Shown here piece by piece: positions 21,635 to 33,099 of a DNA stretch of 64,000 bases (the first letter of the stretch is position 1; every line of letters begins with the position of its first letter). A model generated the notes under the pieces. The model saw only the letters and a list, made by a program, of their open reading frames with translations. It had not been told where the DNA came from and searched no databases. Position numbers and translations under genes: made by a program. Source of the DNA: Cryptomeria japonica (Eukaryota > Streptophyta > Pinopsida > Cupressales > Cupressaceae); the NCBI RefSeq assembly GCF_030272615.1, contig NC_081412.1, positions 99,325,796 through 99,389,795 of the forward strand. Reading direction: 5' to 3'.

Positions 21635-21866
21635 AGCTGGTCAAATTCTAAGTTTTGATGTCCCCTGCTATGTACATAGTATTTTGTTGTGTCTAGTTTT
21701 CTCGTTCTTGTTGTTTTCTTTCCTGCCTGCTGTGTTGAGTCCTATCTCCTGTTTCTGAGTTCTCTGTGTATTCCGCATACACAGTCCCCAGTCAGAGCCC
21801 CTGTTAGTTGTGTTTAGAGTCGCCATATTAATTCAAGGGTTCCCCTTTAAAAAACCCCGTCTATCT
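21583..21866 (+). repeat. Direct repeat copy 2: pol 3' end plus LTR start
   Basis: Same sequence as 18631-18914; here it runs into the complete 3' LTR (TGTTAG at 21802). The accessory module is thus bracketed by ~284-bp direct repeats that include the start of an LTR. No clear polypurine tract precedes either LTR start: the bases before are CAGTCAGAGCCCC. Confidence 0.93.
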
Positions 21867-23023
21867 CATAAGGAACTGGTTAAAGACATGAAGATTGTCA
21901 ACCCCACAGGTATCTTACAATTGGATGAAGGTAGCATGGACATTGAAGTGTTAACCAAAAGTTTCACCGAAGCAGTTGAACAGATTAGAGATAAAGAAAC
22001 GCCCAAGGTCGATGATTTCACTTCGTTGGCAGGTATAGAATCCATGTTGCGCCTCAATGAGAAGTTGATGCCATGTCAGAGCCTAAAGATGAAGGAGTAC
22101 AGGTGGCAGAAGGATGCATGTAGAGCCCAGCTGATGAGTTTAAAGAAGCCGCACTCACAGGCCACGCAGGAATTCATGTCTACTTTCCAGAGCTGGAAGC
22201 TGGTACGACAAACCGTCGGAAATGAGGAGGAAGCCGGCGAATATAGTGGGAACTGAATCGTCACCCGCTGGCGTTCTATCTTTTTGATAACTGCTTTCTA
22301 GTTTCATAACGGTTTCTTGTATTAACCCGATAGGGCTGGGTTTTAAGGGAGGCCCTTCGGGATTTTAAAAACGACTATAAATGCTGGGGCATAAAAGGGT
22401 CTAAAGGGGGTTAGCAATTAAAAAAAAAAAAAGGATAGCAGATTAGATAGAGTTTTAAAATAGATTTTTCTAGAGAACAGTGATCAAGGATAGTATATGC
22501 ATGTTTTAGCTTTCAAAGACTTTGTGCATTGAAGTTGGATATACATATATAAAAAAATTTCGAGTTATGCTTTGAAACTTTGTGTTCTGGGTGCTGAATT
22601 ATTATCACTTTGTGGAGGTAATTAGGCGATTCGAAAGTTCCTTATTGTTGTTGGTTAGTCGTAAGTTCATCTATTTCCTGTTTTGATATATGTTAAAAAT
22701 CTAACAGAAAATTTACTTGTTAAAATAGATTTTGTTGATTATATGTGCGTGAATCTTTTCATTTTCGAGCCTTTATTTTGTAATTACCTCACTACCTAGG
22801 AGCAGTTGAGAGAACCTTATGCACTTTCAGGAAAAAGTGTAATTGTAAAAACTGAATTCATTGCAAATCAGATGAGGGAGCTGTACCTGTAGAAAATTCA
22901 GAGAGGAAGTTAGAGTAAAATTAATACTTTCTCAACTGTAGTGAATGATTCTGTTCTCTTCATAATATTGGGCATAGAGTAAATTAAAAGAAATTAAGTA
23001 AGAGGACAATATGTTCACTAACA
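21802..23023 (+). repeat. Element B 3' LTR
   Basis: 1222 bp, same ends as the 5' LTR. TATAAAT at 22376-22382. Followed directly by the target duplication CAACA (23024-23028). Differences from the 5' LTR seen by eye are about 14, mostly C/T and G/A. Confidence 0.93.
21888..22256 (+). CDS. ORF inside the LTR (U3) of element B
   Basis: ATG at 21888 opens 122 codons (MKIVNPTGILQL ... NEEEAGEYSGN). The frame is open upstream to 21810 without ATG, 148 codons in all. Predicted content is helical and charged, with no known domain, signal peptide or membrane segment. It lies upstream of the TATAAAT box, so it would be expressed only from read-through of the internal promoter or the genomic transcript in the 3' LTR. 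The 5' LTR copy is cut by a nonsense change. The frame could be the C-terminal part of a gene related to the accessory ORF, but that link is speculative. Confidence 0.45.
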   Translation: MKIVNPTGILQLDEGSMDIEVLTKSFTEAVEQIRDKETPKVDDFTSLAGIESMLRLNEKLMPCQSLKMKEYRWQKDACRAQLMSLKKPHSQATQEFMSTFQSWKLVRQTVGNEEEAGEYSGN

Positions 23024-23728
23024 CAACAACAAGGATCCACCATAACATATGAAGATTACCTAAGACAATGCAAATCAAATGAAATCACAAAGATTATACC
23101 ATCATATGTCCAATAGGGTTTCGATCTCCATTCTTCCTATCTCCATTGATCTTGCTTGGTATATTTGCTCTCAGATTTTATGTGCACAAGAGCTCAACAA
23201 AGAACGGAATGTGGTTGCAAGTAGGATCGTAGTGTAGTTAAGTCCTCAAGATGAATCATTAGAAGGCATAGAATGATTAGCCTTGATAATGAAGGAAGCA
23301 TCTCCTTATATAGAAGACACTATATGAAATGGAGGGATAAGATTGAGAGGTGTAAAAGGAGGTCGACTACGATTAGAGGGTAGGTAAAAGAAATAATAAA
23401 ATAATGAAAGGGATAGGTAGTGTATGAATTAAGAGATGAATGACATGTGTCATGGGTAGAAAAGGTTAATGAATTAATTAAATAAATAACGATTTATTTA
23501 ATTAATAGAGGAAGTGGGATCAATTAAATAAATAAAATATTTATTTAATTTAGGAAAAGGATAATTTAAATAAATAAATGTATTTATTTAAATGAGAAAT
23601 AAGGCTAGAAGAGGATAAATGAATTAATTAAATAAATAAAGATTTATTTAATTAATAGAAGAATTAAGCTTAGATAATTAAATAAATAAAATTTATTTAT
23701 TTAGACTGGACAATTTTGGGTGTCTACA
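23024..23728 (-). repeat. Element A 5' LTR, main fragment with AT-rich hairpins
   Basis: Ends ...TGTCTACA, so on the minus strand the LTR begins TGTAGACACCCAAAATTGTC. A minus-strand TATATAA lies at ~23305-23313. Upstream of it (U3) are five imperfect hairpins of the type AATTAATTAAATAAATA / TATTTATTTAATTAATT at about 23472-23507, 23521-23551, 23562-23592, 23622-23658 and 23675-23703. Full LTR length is about 780 bp once B and one target copy are removed. Confidence 0.82.
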
Positions 23729-23814
23729 ATACTGATACCAAAATTAAATATTAATTAAAATATATTTATTAACCCATGGTTAATAAAATATACACAATTA
23801 ATAATTAATAATAC

Positions 23815-23856
<42 letters not shown>

Positions 23857-26843
23857 TCATTAATAAAATATATATTCATAATAATATTTAATAATGTTCA
23901 AATTTCAAATTAATTATTAATTAATATATATATTAATCTTCATTAATAAATATATATTAATAATAATTAATAATTAATTAAAAACTATATAAAAGATAAG
24001 CTTTTATTAAAAATAAAATTTTAAAAAAACTTTTATTTATTTTGTTATTATTATTTTTTTGTTTTAGAAAAACAAAAGCTACCCACATGGGCTCCCTCTC
24101 AAAGGAAAGGGTTGTGGAGTCCATGTCGTGGACTCCACACAGTCTGTGTGGAGCTCCACAGCCTGGCTCTCCCCTTGGTAGCCCAAGGCATGAGGATTGG
24201 GGTTGAGCCTTGGCTCCCCCATCCCACGTGATACAATTTTTATTGTAAATTTAAAAAAAAATAAAAACAAATAAAACAAATCTGCCCCCCCCCCCCCCAA
24301 ATGAGCAGTCACAGAGAAATTCCTAGTCAATTTCTGGGAAATAATTTTCATTTTGAAATCGTCAAAACAATTATATACATTGTTTTTTTTTTGGTTATCA
24401 TTTTTTTGTTTCTATAATCTCAAACAAACCCCCAAATGAAATGTACTCAGAAATTTTCTAAGACAAAACAAAAAATGAATTTAATCAATCTAAAACCAAA
24501 CATTTCCATTCACAGGCAACCCATTCTGATGAATTTTTATTTTTATTTTTCCAGAATGACCAAGAATACCAAAATTGATCTTAAAACTAAATCAACAAAC
24601 CCATAAAATAAAAATAACTAAAAACCCCCAATTTCTTTTGTGCAGAGTTTTTGTAATATTTTCTAGAATGTCTAAAAACATCATTTTGAAGATTTTTCCA
24701 GAATAATATTGGTTTTCCAAAACACATACTTTGCTGAAAAACTAAACCCAACAAGAAAATCTTGAGCATAATAGAGATCATTTCCCAAACAATGAATCCC
24801 CCAAATTCTCAAACTTTAAACTAAAATGCATAGATTTAAAACCCAAACCCCATTTCAATCAAGAAATTTCTTCAAGGAAAACAACCAAAAATTTTATTTT
24901 CATTTATTTTCTTTATTTTTTTCAACAAGGAAACAAAATAAGAATCCTACCTCTCTTCGCATTCTTGGCAAGATTTGAAGAAGAGTCCAACCTGTAGCTG
25001 TAGAAATTCATCCTTTCCAAAATCCCCAATTCTCCCCATCCAAATTTTTTTTTTTTTTTCCAAAAAAAAATCAACAACTCTAAAAAAATATTTTCCAACC
25101 TAGGTTAAATGGAATGAAATTTGACCTAATCTCCTAATTTCGAATTTAAACACTTTTTAAATAAAAAATGAAAATAATCATTCTTTTCAACTATTCAAAT
25201 AATCTAACTTGTTTTTCTAATTAAAATTAAAATGCTTCTCTCTCATTTAATTTTAATTTTCTCAATATTAACTAAGCTAACATTTATATTTCACAATATT
25301 GACGAGGATAAAATATTTTAATTAAATTAAATTCCCAAAATCAATCTTTCACACTTTATCAAATATATATATAAATTAAACTTGCTTTTCTAATAAAAAT
25401 TGGTTTTCTTAAATAATTAAAATTAACCTTCCTATTTAAAAAAGAAAAAGGGGATTAAATTATTTCTATTTCGAATAAATTTAAATCTTCCTTTTCAAAA
25501 TGCATAAACTAAATAAATTCACGATTTTAAATTAAACTTGCTACAATATAAATAGAGCGATCTTTTTAATTTAATGATTAATCACATAAAAGAACCTATT
25601 TATTTTAAATTCCTCAATTATTAATGCGTAAATGAACACATTAAATCAAATTAAATACTTAGGATGAAATACTCAATTTTACCACATGCAAACCAAGAAA
25701 GCCAACCAAATACATGACCCACAAACCCAAATGAAAAGGGAAACTGACGGACTATAGGTGACGCTCACTTGAGCATGACTAGGGTAAAATGAGGGTTTTA
25801 TGACCACCTAACCCAAATTTTAAGGGCGAAAGAGGTATACTCAATCCTACGAATCCCGATGAAGGCGAACATCGCACCTAGGCGGTACTGTTCCTGCAAT
25901 CTCCTGCAACCATGAGTCATGTGAGTACACACACACACACACACACACATATATAGAAAATGAAAGTGTTAGCTCAAGATTAATAACAAGAATCAGGAGA
26001 ACAATTAAACTTACATAAGAATTGATGCGAAAGCACATTAACAGTAAGCACAGTAATCATAATATCTGACTACAACATTACATCACGGTAAATCAACCAT
26101 TCAAGAATGCCACATAAAAAGTCAACCAAGGTCAAACTAGTTTTACAAAGCTGACTAGGGTAGGGGCACTAGAATATCATTAATGCAATCTTCATGCAAA
26201 TGCCAACACGTGCAACTCAAAAATGGCTTCCACCACAGCATCTTCGTTAACTCCTTTCACGAATCCCTCCATTAGCTCAACACACCTTTCCCTTGACTCT
26301 AATATTTTCACCAGAGGAACCAACACAGCCACAGATTGCATCATATATATATTCTTCTGTGACAGAAAAGGTCTCTGATCTATACTTTCAGAAACTCCTC
26401 ACAATTCTGGCAACTGAACCCTAAAAAGTTCACCATCTTCTATGCCCTCTCTTCGACTTCTGCACTATAAAAAATTGTATGCTCCTATCCTCTCCAACCT
26501 GATCTCTATATAAGGTCGATGAACATCTAGAACATTCCGGGAATCCAAGAAAAATATCTACAACTCTTTGTCCAAAGCTCTGAAAATCTAAATCACTCAA
26601 TTGCAATCTTCTATGTGAGTCGGGCTTAGAATTCCAACATATTTAGAACCATCTTTGTGTTGTCAACTCAGCTCTAACAAGACATACCAATAAATGCAAC
26701 CTCATTTCTTTAAAATAGCTAAAAGCCACGCTGCTGGAAAAGAGAAGCCATTTAAAATTTATGATTATTACAATACTTAGGATATAATAATTAAATAAAT
26801 AAAACAATTATTTATATGAACATGACATTCTTAGCCGTCTACA
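23729..26843. other. AT-rich non-coding stretch, probably old LTR material
   Basis: No credible gene. It holds an (AT)n run at ~23820-23855, a perfect hairpin GTGGAGTCCA-TGTCG-TGGACTCCAC near 24111-24135, a run of ~15 C near 24284-24298 and an (AC)n run near 25927-25949. Its right edge ...GCCGTCTACA at 26836-26843 reads TGTAGACGGCTAAGAATGTC on the minus strand, close to the start of element A's LTR and followed by the same kind of AT-rich palindrome, so an old minus-strand LTR of the same group probably ends here. Its other edge is not defined. Confidence 0.4.
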
Positions 26844-26890
26844 ATTGATAGTGTCTTTTGATATAAATTGGATCTTTGTTCCTTTTTTAG

Positions 26891-29786
26891 ATGAAAGATG
26901 TCACATGCATTCAAAGCTATGTTCAAAGAAGCAACTGCTATTGCTTCACCTCTCTTTGAACCGAATGACACACCAAGAGTTGGTCGTGTTTCTCAGTTGG
27001 TTGTGCCATATGACACCTGCTTGCATGTAAGTACAGCATATTCAATCGATGAGACAACATATACTTTTTCTTGATTTTGTCATCATTTTTAAGTCTTGTG
27101 ATTGGGAGGTCGAATTTGTATACTCATGAGGGAGTTGGGGCTTCAAATATGAAGCAGGCACCAGTTGGTCGTTCGATTTTGAAGCCATCGACAAGTGGTT
27201 TTCAAACTGACTACACGGCCATATCAGTAATCATGTCTCTTGTTTGTATTACAATTTATTTTCACATGTTTGTGTTGTGATTACTAGAAGTAGGGCTTCA
27301 TAAGTGAAAAAATAGACTACTTTATGGAGTTAAAAGCACTGTTGATGTCTGTTTTTTTATTCAATAGCAGCATGATAATGTGTCTGTTAGTGGGGAAGAT
27401 GAGGCCATTGGGAATGTAGAGGAGTGCAAGAATATGGTTGAGGATCGTGGTGATAGTGTAAAAGAGGATTTTTGTAGCGATTATGAGACTACGACCAAGG
27501 ATAGAAAAGGGGAGGGTGTTGATGGTCACGAACAAGGACAATGAGGGGGCAGTATTGAGGTGTACTATTTGTTATTATATTTTTTATCATCTCTATAATA
27601 CTTTATTGTAGCAAAATTGAACATGATGTTTTGTCATGTACGGTCTATGCAACAAAAGTCTGACCACAAAAGAGAATATGTCGATGGCAGGTTGTTCTAC
27701 TTTTTTCTCTTCGGTGAATGTTCATATAATGGAGGTCATGGATTTTGGAATCTGGGGAGGTTGAACCTACATAGATTGTTAGTGCACAACCTCTTGTTAT
27801 TGGAGGCGCTAAGACGCAGTCGTGCACCGCACGCTACCAATAAATGCAATTAGCACCACATAGAGACAGCATGGAGATACGTGAATAAGAAGGTGGGTGA
27901 TGTCGAGTACCATATGACAGTATGATACAATATGCAAAAAAAAGTGTGTCATTGATCGGGTGTGCAGAGATTATGGGACAAAAACATTTCATGAGCTTCC
28001 TGTAGAAGGGAAGGAAGAGATAAACAAAGCAATGCGGGTGTACAATAGCAGTCCATTGAGGGAGGAGATATTGAAGAAGGTTTTATAGTTAATGGAAAGA
28101 AATAAACTTGGAAGAGAGGTAATTCCTAGTGATTGTTTTATTTTATATTTCACTATAATCGACGTAATTTTTCAAGGTATGCATAATTGAGCTATCCTAG
28201 GTTGTTGGGCAGGTGGTTTGTAACAGCGGAGGTGATATTGAAGTGAATATGGGATTGTATGCACTGCCTGCAATAAATGTATGACTCACCGACCGTGCAC
28301 CTTCTTCATTGGAGAGGCAAAAGAAGATGAAGGGTGCCACGAAAAAAAGCCTGACTTCAATTGAGGTCAAATATTTTTCATCAAAGGTGAATGTTTGTTC
28401 ATATGTGTGTTTGCATTGCATATTATTCTTTGTACTCCATAGGATTCTACATTGATTGTTCCATCCCTGTGATGTTAGGCTGATGTTGACAAGGTTAGTG
28501 GAGGAAGCCCGCAATTGTCCTGAACTTTGGCTAACACTGTATGTAGTGGGCTAGAAAAAATATCCCGCAAACTTCGGACATCCATTAAGATGAAGCGACA
28601 GAAGGAGACGATGAACGAAAAGTTGAGTGCACCTAGAGACGAGAAGAATGCAAGGTAGTCTCCTAATTTGGGGTAGACGTTGGAGGATACAAGCAAACAT
28701 CAACATGTAATATAGGCAGTTTTAAGCAGCTAAACTGGTTGCAAAAGGAGTTATAAATCTCTTGTTATTCACTTTTCCAAAAAAATTCCAAAAAAAAAAG
28801 TCACTACTAAATCTACCCATCTCGATCAAGGATCTCTAATTTTTGAAAAAAATTATGTTTTCGGATTTTCGTGTTCTTGACGAGTAGTTTTGCAGCCAGT
28901 TTTCCCTCATATAGTTTCATATGGTTTAATTATTTAGTTACACTCCTTTTGAATGTGCGCTCTTTTGCAGCATACTATTGCAGAAGGAAACATTGATGGG
29001 AAGAAAGGTTCCATAGGAAATGGCAGTGACTTTGCAACTCCAGACCGCGATGGGGATGAAGGGGATAATGTGTGTCAGCCACCTATTTTGATATTGTTCT
29101 ATTGCATTGACATGAATTGATTTAGTTATGTTGATGGCTAACTATACAAAAATGTTATTTACGTTAGCACATGGATACGTTACTCATGCAGCCAACTGTG
29201 CAAGACGAGGAAGACTGTATCGATGAAGAAGAGCACACTCTTGTTGTTGGAGATGAAGTGCACCTTCAACTCGATGGGAAATTTTTTGGTAAAGGTATCG
29301 TTGATGGGGTTGGGAGGGGTGTGCAATGTCACGACATTCCGCTCCAACGAAGTTGTGCTCAAGTCTGAATCGCTGATGTCTTTGATGGCAATGCCTCACT
29401 GCCTTATCTGTATTCCTTCTCCGAGTCACTATCAAACTCCCTTAATTCATGGGAGGTGTGGGATATCAAAGACCTCATCCATGTCCCATCTATGGTAAGA
29501 TTTCAAGATCCTTTCCTATGTTCTCTCATGCGAGCATTTAACTTTTTTGAATGCAATAATATTGCTAGCAGTCATTTGATGTCAATTTTTATGTGGTAGG
29601 TTATAGTTGTCGAAACTGCTGAGCCAAAAAATTAGGATATTAAATGCAATCCTGCAATTAGACGGACAACTGTGAGGCTATAGACACTTGGCATCACCCC
29701 TCCTGATTTACATAAGAACCCAAAGAAGCGTCAAGTCTTCTACTCTGGTGTCAACTCTGTTGCGCAAAATAGGCAAAGGAGGCGAT
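26891..29786 (+). pseudogene. Fragmented plus-strand gene-like region, unrecognised
   Basis: Several short open pieces have exon-like edges. 26891-27026 (ATG at 26898, MSHAFKAMFKEATAIAS) lies between CTTTTTTAG and GTAAGT. A piece ending at GTAATC near 27227 contains GVGASNMKQAPVGRSILKPS. 27370-27544 is acidic (DNVSVSGEDEAIGNVEEC). 29171-29490 reads VVGDEVHLQLDGKFFGKGIV and, after a frame change, WDIKDLIHVPSM. 29640-29786 ends KKRQVFYSGVNSVAQNRQ before a stop. The 29.2-kb piece resembles small domains that accompany CACTA-type transposase genes in plants (weak, from memory). In-frame stops and frame changes suggest a decayed transposon-associated gene; intron/exon limits are tentative. Confidence 0.35.
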
Positions 29787-30846
29787 AAATATATATTTGA
29801 TGTGTCTCTCCCCCTTATGGGACTCAAAATAGAAGATTTAAAGCTCAAACAATAGACAGTAATAATTATAGTCAAATACTCTAGTGGAAGAATACTCTTC
29901 ATAAACCATTTGCACCGTATCTCAGTTGCTTGGAAGCTGAAATTTGTTTAAACATTGTGTGTATTTGTGAACAATTATTTCTACATTTATTCTGTGCATG
30001 TGTACATGTGAATAATTATTTGTTCATTTTTTCTTTGTTTGTGTGTATATTGTAATGCATCCCAGGGGATACTGTGGTGCAACATCCTAATCTGCCTTGT
30101 AATATAATGCAACATAGCCTTTTTTCTCAATTTATCATACTTCACAAATTTCTCTGTGTTGGTATAATCTATTTTCATATATGTTACTATCATGTTTTCC
30201 ATGTATCTTCTTTTGTCCAAGTGTATGTTGAATTTGTTTGTTGTAATTGTCGAACATGTCTTGTTTCTGTTGTAAGTTTTGACAGTTGAATAAACTTTTC
30301 TTGTTGACTATTTTTTAAACATACCATCTGAAAAAAATTAATAATTTAAATTAACAATATAAACACACAAAATTATGAGACCAACACAAAACTTTCATGA
30401 AAAAGTTGTTTAATGAGTCGATTGAAAACAACAGTTGTAGGAACAATGAGTGATGGAGTCAGTTTCTGCAGAAGTGCATTCACAATTGCAAGGTAACATG
30501 GCACCCACTGCCCCCTCCTCCCAACAGCTATTATGTATCCAAAATGTAAAAATCGTACATCATTTTATTGACCTTTTCGTGCATTATTACCCGTTGATTT
30601 TGTGTGTAAGTGTTGTGATTTTATGAAATGTCAATAACACGATGTACAATTTTAAGATTTTGGAGGCAGAGTCGTTGCAGCCCCAAATTTTGGGCCACTG
30701 AGCATCACATATTTAGTTCAAAATTGTAGTTTCTCATTTTTCAGTCAAAAATGAAAGACAAACATGGTCATTTCATGTTCCTCTACACTTTTATTTCATG
30801 CATCTTTCATTTTCTTTTACATTTTATTTCTTTGTTGTCTACTAAT
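29787..30846. other. Intergenic, AT-rich
   Basis: Nothing recognised. Short open frames here are dispersed and compositionally like random AT-rich sequence. Confidence 0.5.
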
Positions 30847-31689
30847 ATGCCTTCTTTTGTTAATGTTTGCAAGGACGACAATGGGAAAAGCAGGGGCAGG
30901 CAAAGAAAGGTCACTGAGGTGGATGGAAAGCTTGCAAAGAGTTCACCCAATCTCGGGGCCTCAAATGTTTGCACCTTTGACAGGAAAGGGAAGATGAAAA
31001 CAAAAGCAACACCCAAGCATGGGGCCTCCAATGTTCTCACCTCTCATAGTTTAGGAAAGATGACAACAAAAGAAACACCCAAGCATGAGGCCTCCAATGT
31101 TCTCACCTCTCACGGTTTAGGGAAGATGGAAACAAAAGTAACACCCCGCTTGCCAGAGTCGAAGGATCGTTGGAGCCCTCATTGCATGGCCAATCTAAAG
31201 TTTGACGCCCTGCATGTACAACTGCTAATGGACAAGGTTCAAATTACTGAGGCTAAAAGCGAAAGGCTGAAGGAGAAGGTTATTGAATTGGAAAGGAGAT
31301 GCAGTGAACTCACGAAGAATATCATGGAGTTGACCGATAAGAATGTCAAGTTGGAGATGGAAGTGCGTAAACACCAGATGCTGACGGAGAAAGTGGAGGT
31401 AGCGCGTGAGGCGATAATGAAATTGAACAAATTTTTAGCTGACCAGTTTAATAACATGTTGGATGCGTGTGAGACAAAAATTGAACACTGGAAATGGAGG
31501 TTCAAGGAGGTAGTTGGTATGGCAAGCGATGAAGTTGATGAAAAGGGTGTGCCTCTTGTTACCGCGAGGAGTGGGGGTTTACAAATATTTATTAATTACT
31601 TGTCATTTGCCTTCATAAGAGGCTTGTTCTGCTATAAAAAAATTCTAGATTATATGGTTGGCTTCTCTTCAATAAGACGTCAGAAATGA
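30847..31689 (+). CDS. Coiled-coil protein with 22-residue repeats, unrecognised
   Basis: 280 codons from the ATG at 30847 (MPSFVNVCKDDNGKSR). The frame is open from 30751, but the first 32 residues are a Phe/His-rich stretch that looks like untranslated or intronic sequence. Three tandem 22-residue units sit at residues ~43-110: GASNV-14-TPKH, GASNV-14-TPKH, EASNV-14-TPRL. A heptad-rich coiled coil follows (VQITEAKSERLKEKVIELER ... NVKLEMEVRKHQ). The last ~30 residues are hydrophobic and may be read-through of an intron after VPLVTARSG. It may be the last gene of the transposon-like region to its left. Function unknown. Confidence 0.5.
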   Translation: MPSFVNVCKDDNGKSRGRQRKVTEVDGKLAKSSPNLGASNVCTFDRKGKMKTKATPKHGASNVLTSHSLGKMTTKETPKHEASNVLTSHGLGKMETKVTPRLPESKDRWSPHCMANLKFDALHVQLLMDKVQITEAKSERLKEKVIELERRCSELTKNIMELTDKNVKLEMEVRKHQMLTEKVEVAREAIMKLNKFLADQFNNMLDACETKIEHWKWRFKEVVGMASDEVDEKGVPLVTARSGGLQIFINYLSFAFIRGLFCYKKILDYMVGFSSIRRQK

Positions 31690-32847
31690 TGCAGACTATT
31701 TGCCAAAAAATAAAAAGACATTTTGAATTGATATGGGAATGTTATATTTCAATGAATCCCTTGTTTATTGTATCATGTATGGTTATTCTATGTAAATCAC
31801 ATTGAAGTTAATTTAAAAAAAATGAATGGTTATTTTCAACATAACAGATTGATTTCATTTAAATATATTCAACGGTAATTTTGAATAAACCAGATTGAGT
31901 TCTTTTGAACACCTTAACTGGTTTTCTATATGCTTGTTTTCAATAAAACAGATTGTTTTGATTTGAACATTTTCAATTGTTATTAAAAATAAATATGATA
32001 GATTACATTTACACATCTTCACTAGTTACAAATTTAATTGAGTTCATTTAAACACCTTGAACGGCTACAATATTCAATGCATGAGATTGAGTTGATTTAT
32101 ACATTTTGAATGTTTTATCGTATTCAGGGAATTTAAACATCTTTCATGGATTTTTTCGTGCATTTTTATATTAAATCACGATTCAGAGCATCCACACACA
32201 ATGATCATCTGACACACACATTGACACCAAACCCTCTCAACACTACTCTTTCTCTAACTAAGAGACAGAACAATCATCAAATCTCTTCAAACCCATGTGT
32301 AATCTATTTGTAACACCCTTGCAATTTTAAGACAATGATATAACACAACATAATACATGTTTGTGCTCATTGGTGGGCTTATTAGCCAAAAAACATGAAA
32401 GACATATTTTAAATGTCGTTGTTTACCCTAGAACGGGGTTTTAATAGTTTTGACAAAAACTCCTTCAATTTAAAACCAAATCATAGGAAATGAATAGAAA
32501 ATGGTAGAGAACTCTTCCATGTATCATTCCAAATTGATTTCCATAGCAAAAGAATGAGGAATCAATATGATTTGAAGGCTGAGATCATATTGTTATGAGG
32601 GAACAAGAAGGAAAGTGCATGAATGTTTATGTTTTCTATTGATTGCTCTTCAATACATTAAAAAGATTTCAACTCTTCATGGCCAACCATCCAAGGCCTA
32701 TTTAAGCCTTTTGATGGTAGGTATAGCTTCCCTTAACCACTTTTCAAACCAAATGTACGTCAAAAACCAAACTTGACAACTTTTGCCAACTTTCACATGA
32801 CAACTTTTGCCAACTTTCACATGACAACTTTGAGACATAATTGACAC
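31690..32847. other. AT-rich stretch with degenerate repeats and a possible LTR
   Basis: 31800-32130 has a loose repeat of 55-60 bp around AATAAAACAGATTG...TTTGAACA. TGTAACACCC at about 32311 could start an LTR, and a CTATTTAAG TATA-like site follows near 32697, but no primer-binding site or partner copy was found. CAACTTTTGCCAACTTTCACATGA is partly duplicated near 32780-32825. Confidence 0.35.
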
Positions 32848-33018
32848 ATCATTTTATTGACCTGTCATGTCATTGACTCGTCATGTTATTGACTCGTCAA
32901 GTTATTAACACGTCATGTTTTTTATTCATCATGTTATTGACTCATCGAGCTATTGACACATCATGTTATTGACACATCATGTTATTGACTCATCATGTTA
33001 TTGACTCGTCATGTTATT
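32848..33018. repeat. 16-bp minisatellite, array 1
   Basis: About ten units of ATTGACTCGTCATGTT with variants (CACATCATG, TCATCGAGC). Ends at GTTATTGGGG. Confidence 0.88.
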
Positions 33019-33099
33019 GGGGTCAATATTTACTTCTTCCTCTGGAGCTGCATTTCTTAGTTTTTCTTTATGCCAAAAAGACTTAAACTCTAGGTAATT

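Larger units (their letters stand above)
11433..23023 (+). mobile_element. Element B: young Tat-like Ty3/gypsy LTR retrotransposon with accessory ORF module
   Basis: 11.6 kb flanked by 5-bp target duplications CAACA (11428-11432 and 23024-23028). The two LTRs have equal length (1222 bp) and about 14 substitutions by eye, mostly transitions, so insertion was fairly recent. Order: LTR, primer-binding site, gag, protease, aRH, RT, RNase H, integrase, duplicated pol-end/LTR-start, accessory module with a 640-codon ORF, second pol-end copy, LTR. The gag start carries a frame change and a stop, so this copy may depend on relatives. Confidence 0.93.
1..23728 (-). mobile_element. Element A: degenerate Tat-like Ty3/gypsy LTR retrotransposon, interrupted by element B
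   Basis: Read on the minus strand the order is 5' LTR (right), primer-binding site, a leader of over 2 kb, gag, protease, RT, RNase H, a second plant/archaeal-type RNase H, integrase, then a 3' non-coding stretch reaching the left window edge. The RT-RNaseH-aRH-IN order is the signature of the Tat lineage (family knowledge). The 5' LTR is split: 81 bp lies at 11352-11432 and the rest at 23024-23728, with element B (11433-23023) between. The 3' LTR was not found and presumably lies left of the window. The coding part has several in-frame stops and at least two frame changes, so this copy cannot make its own proteins. Confidence 0.88.
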
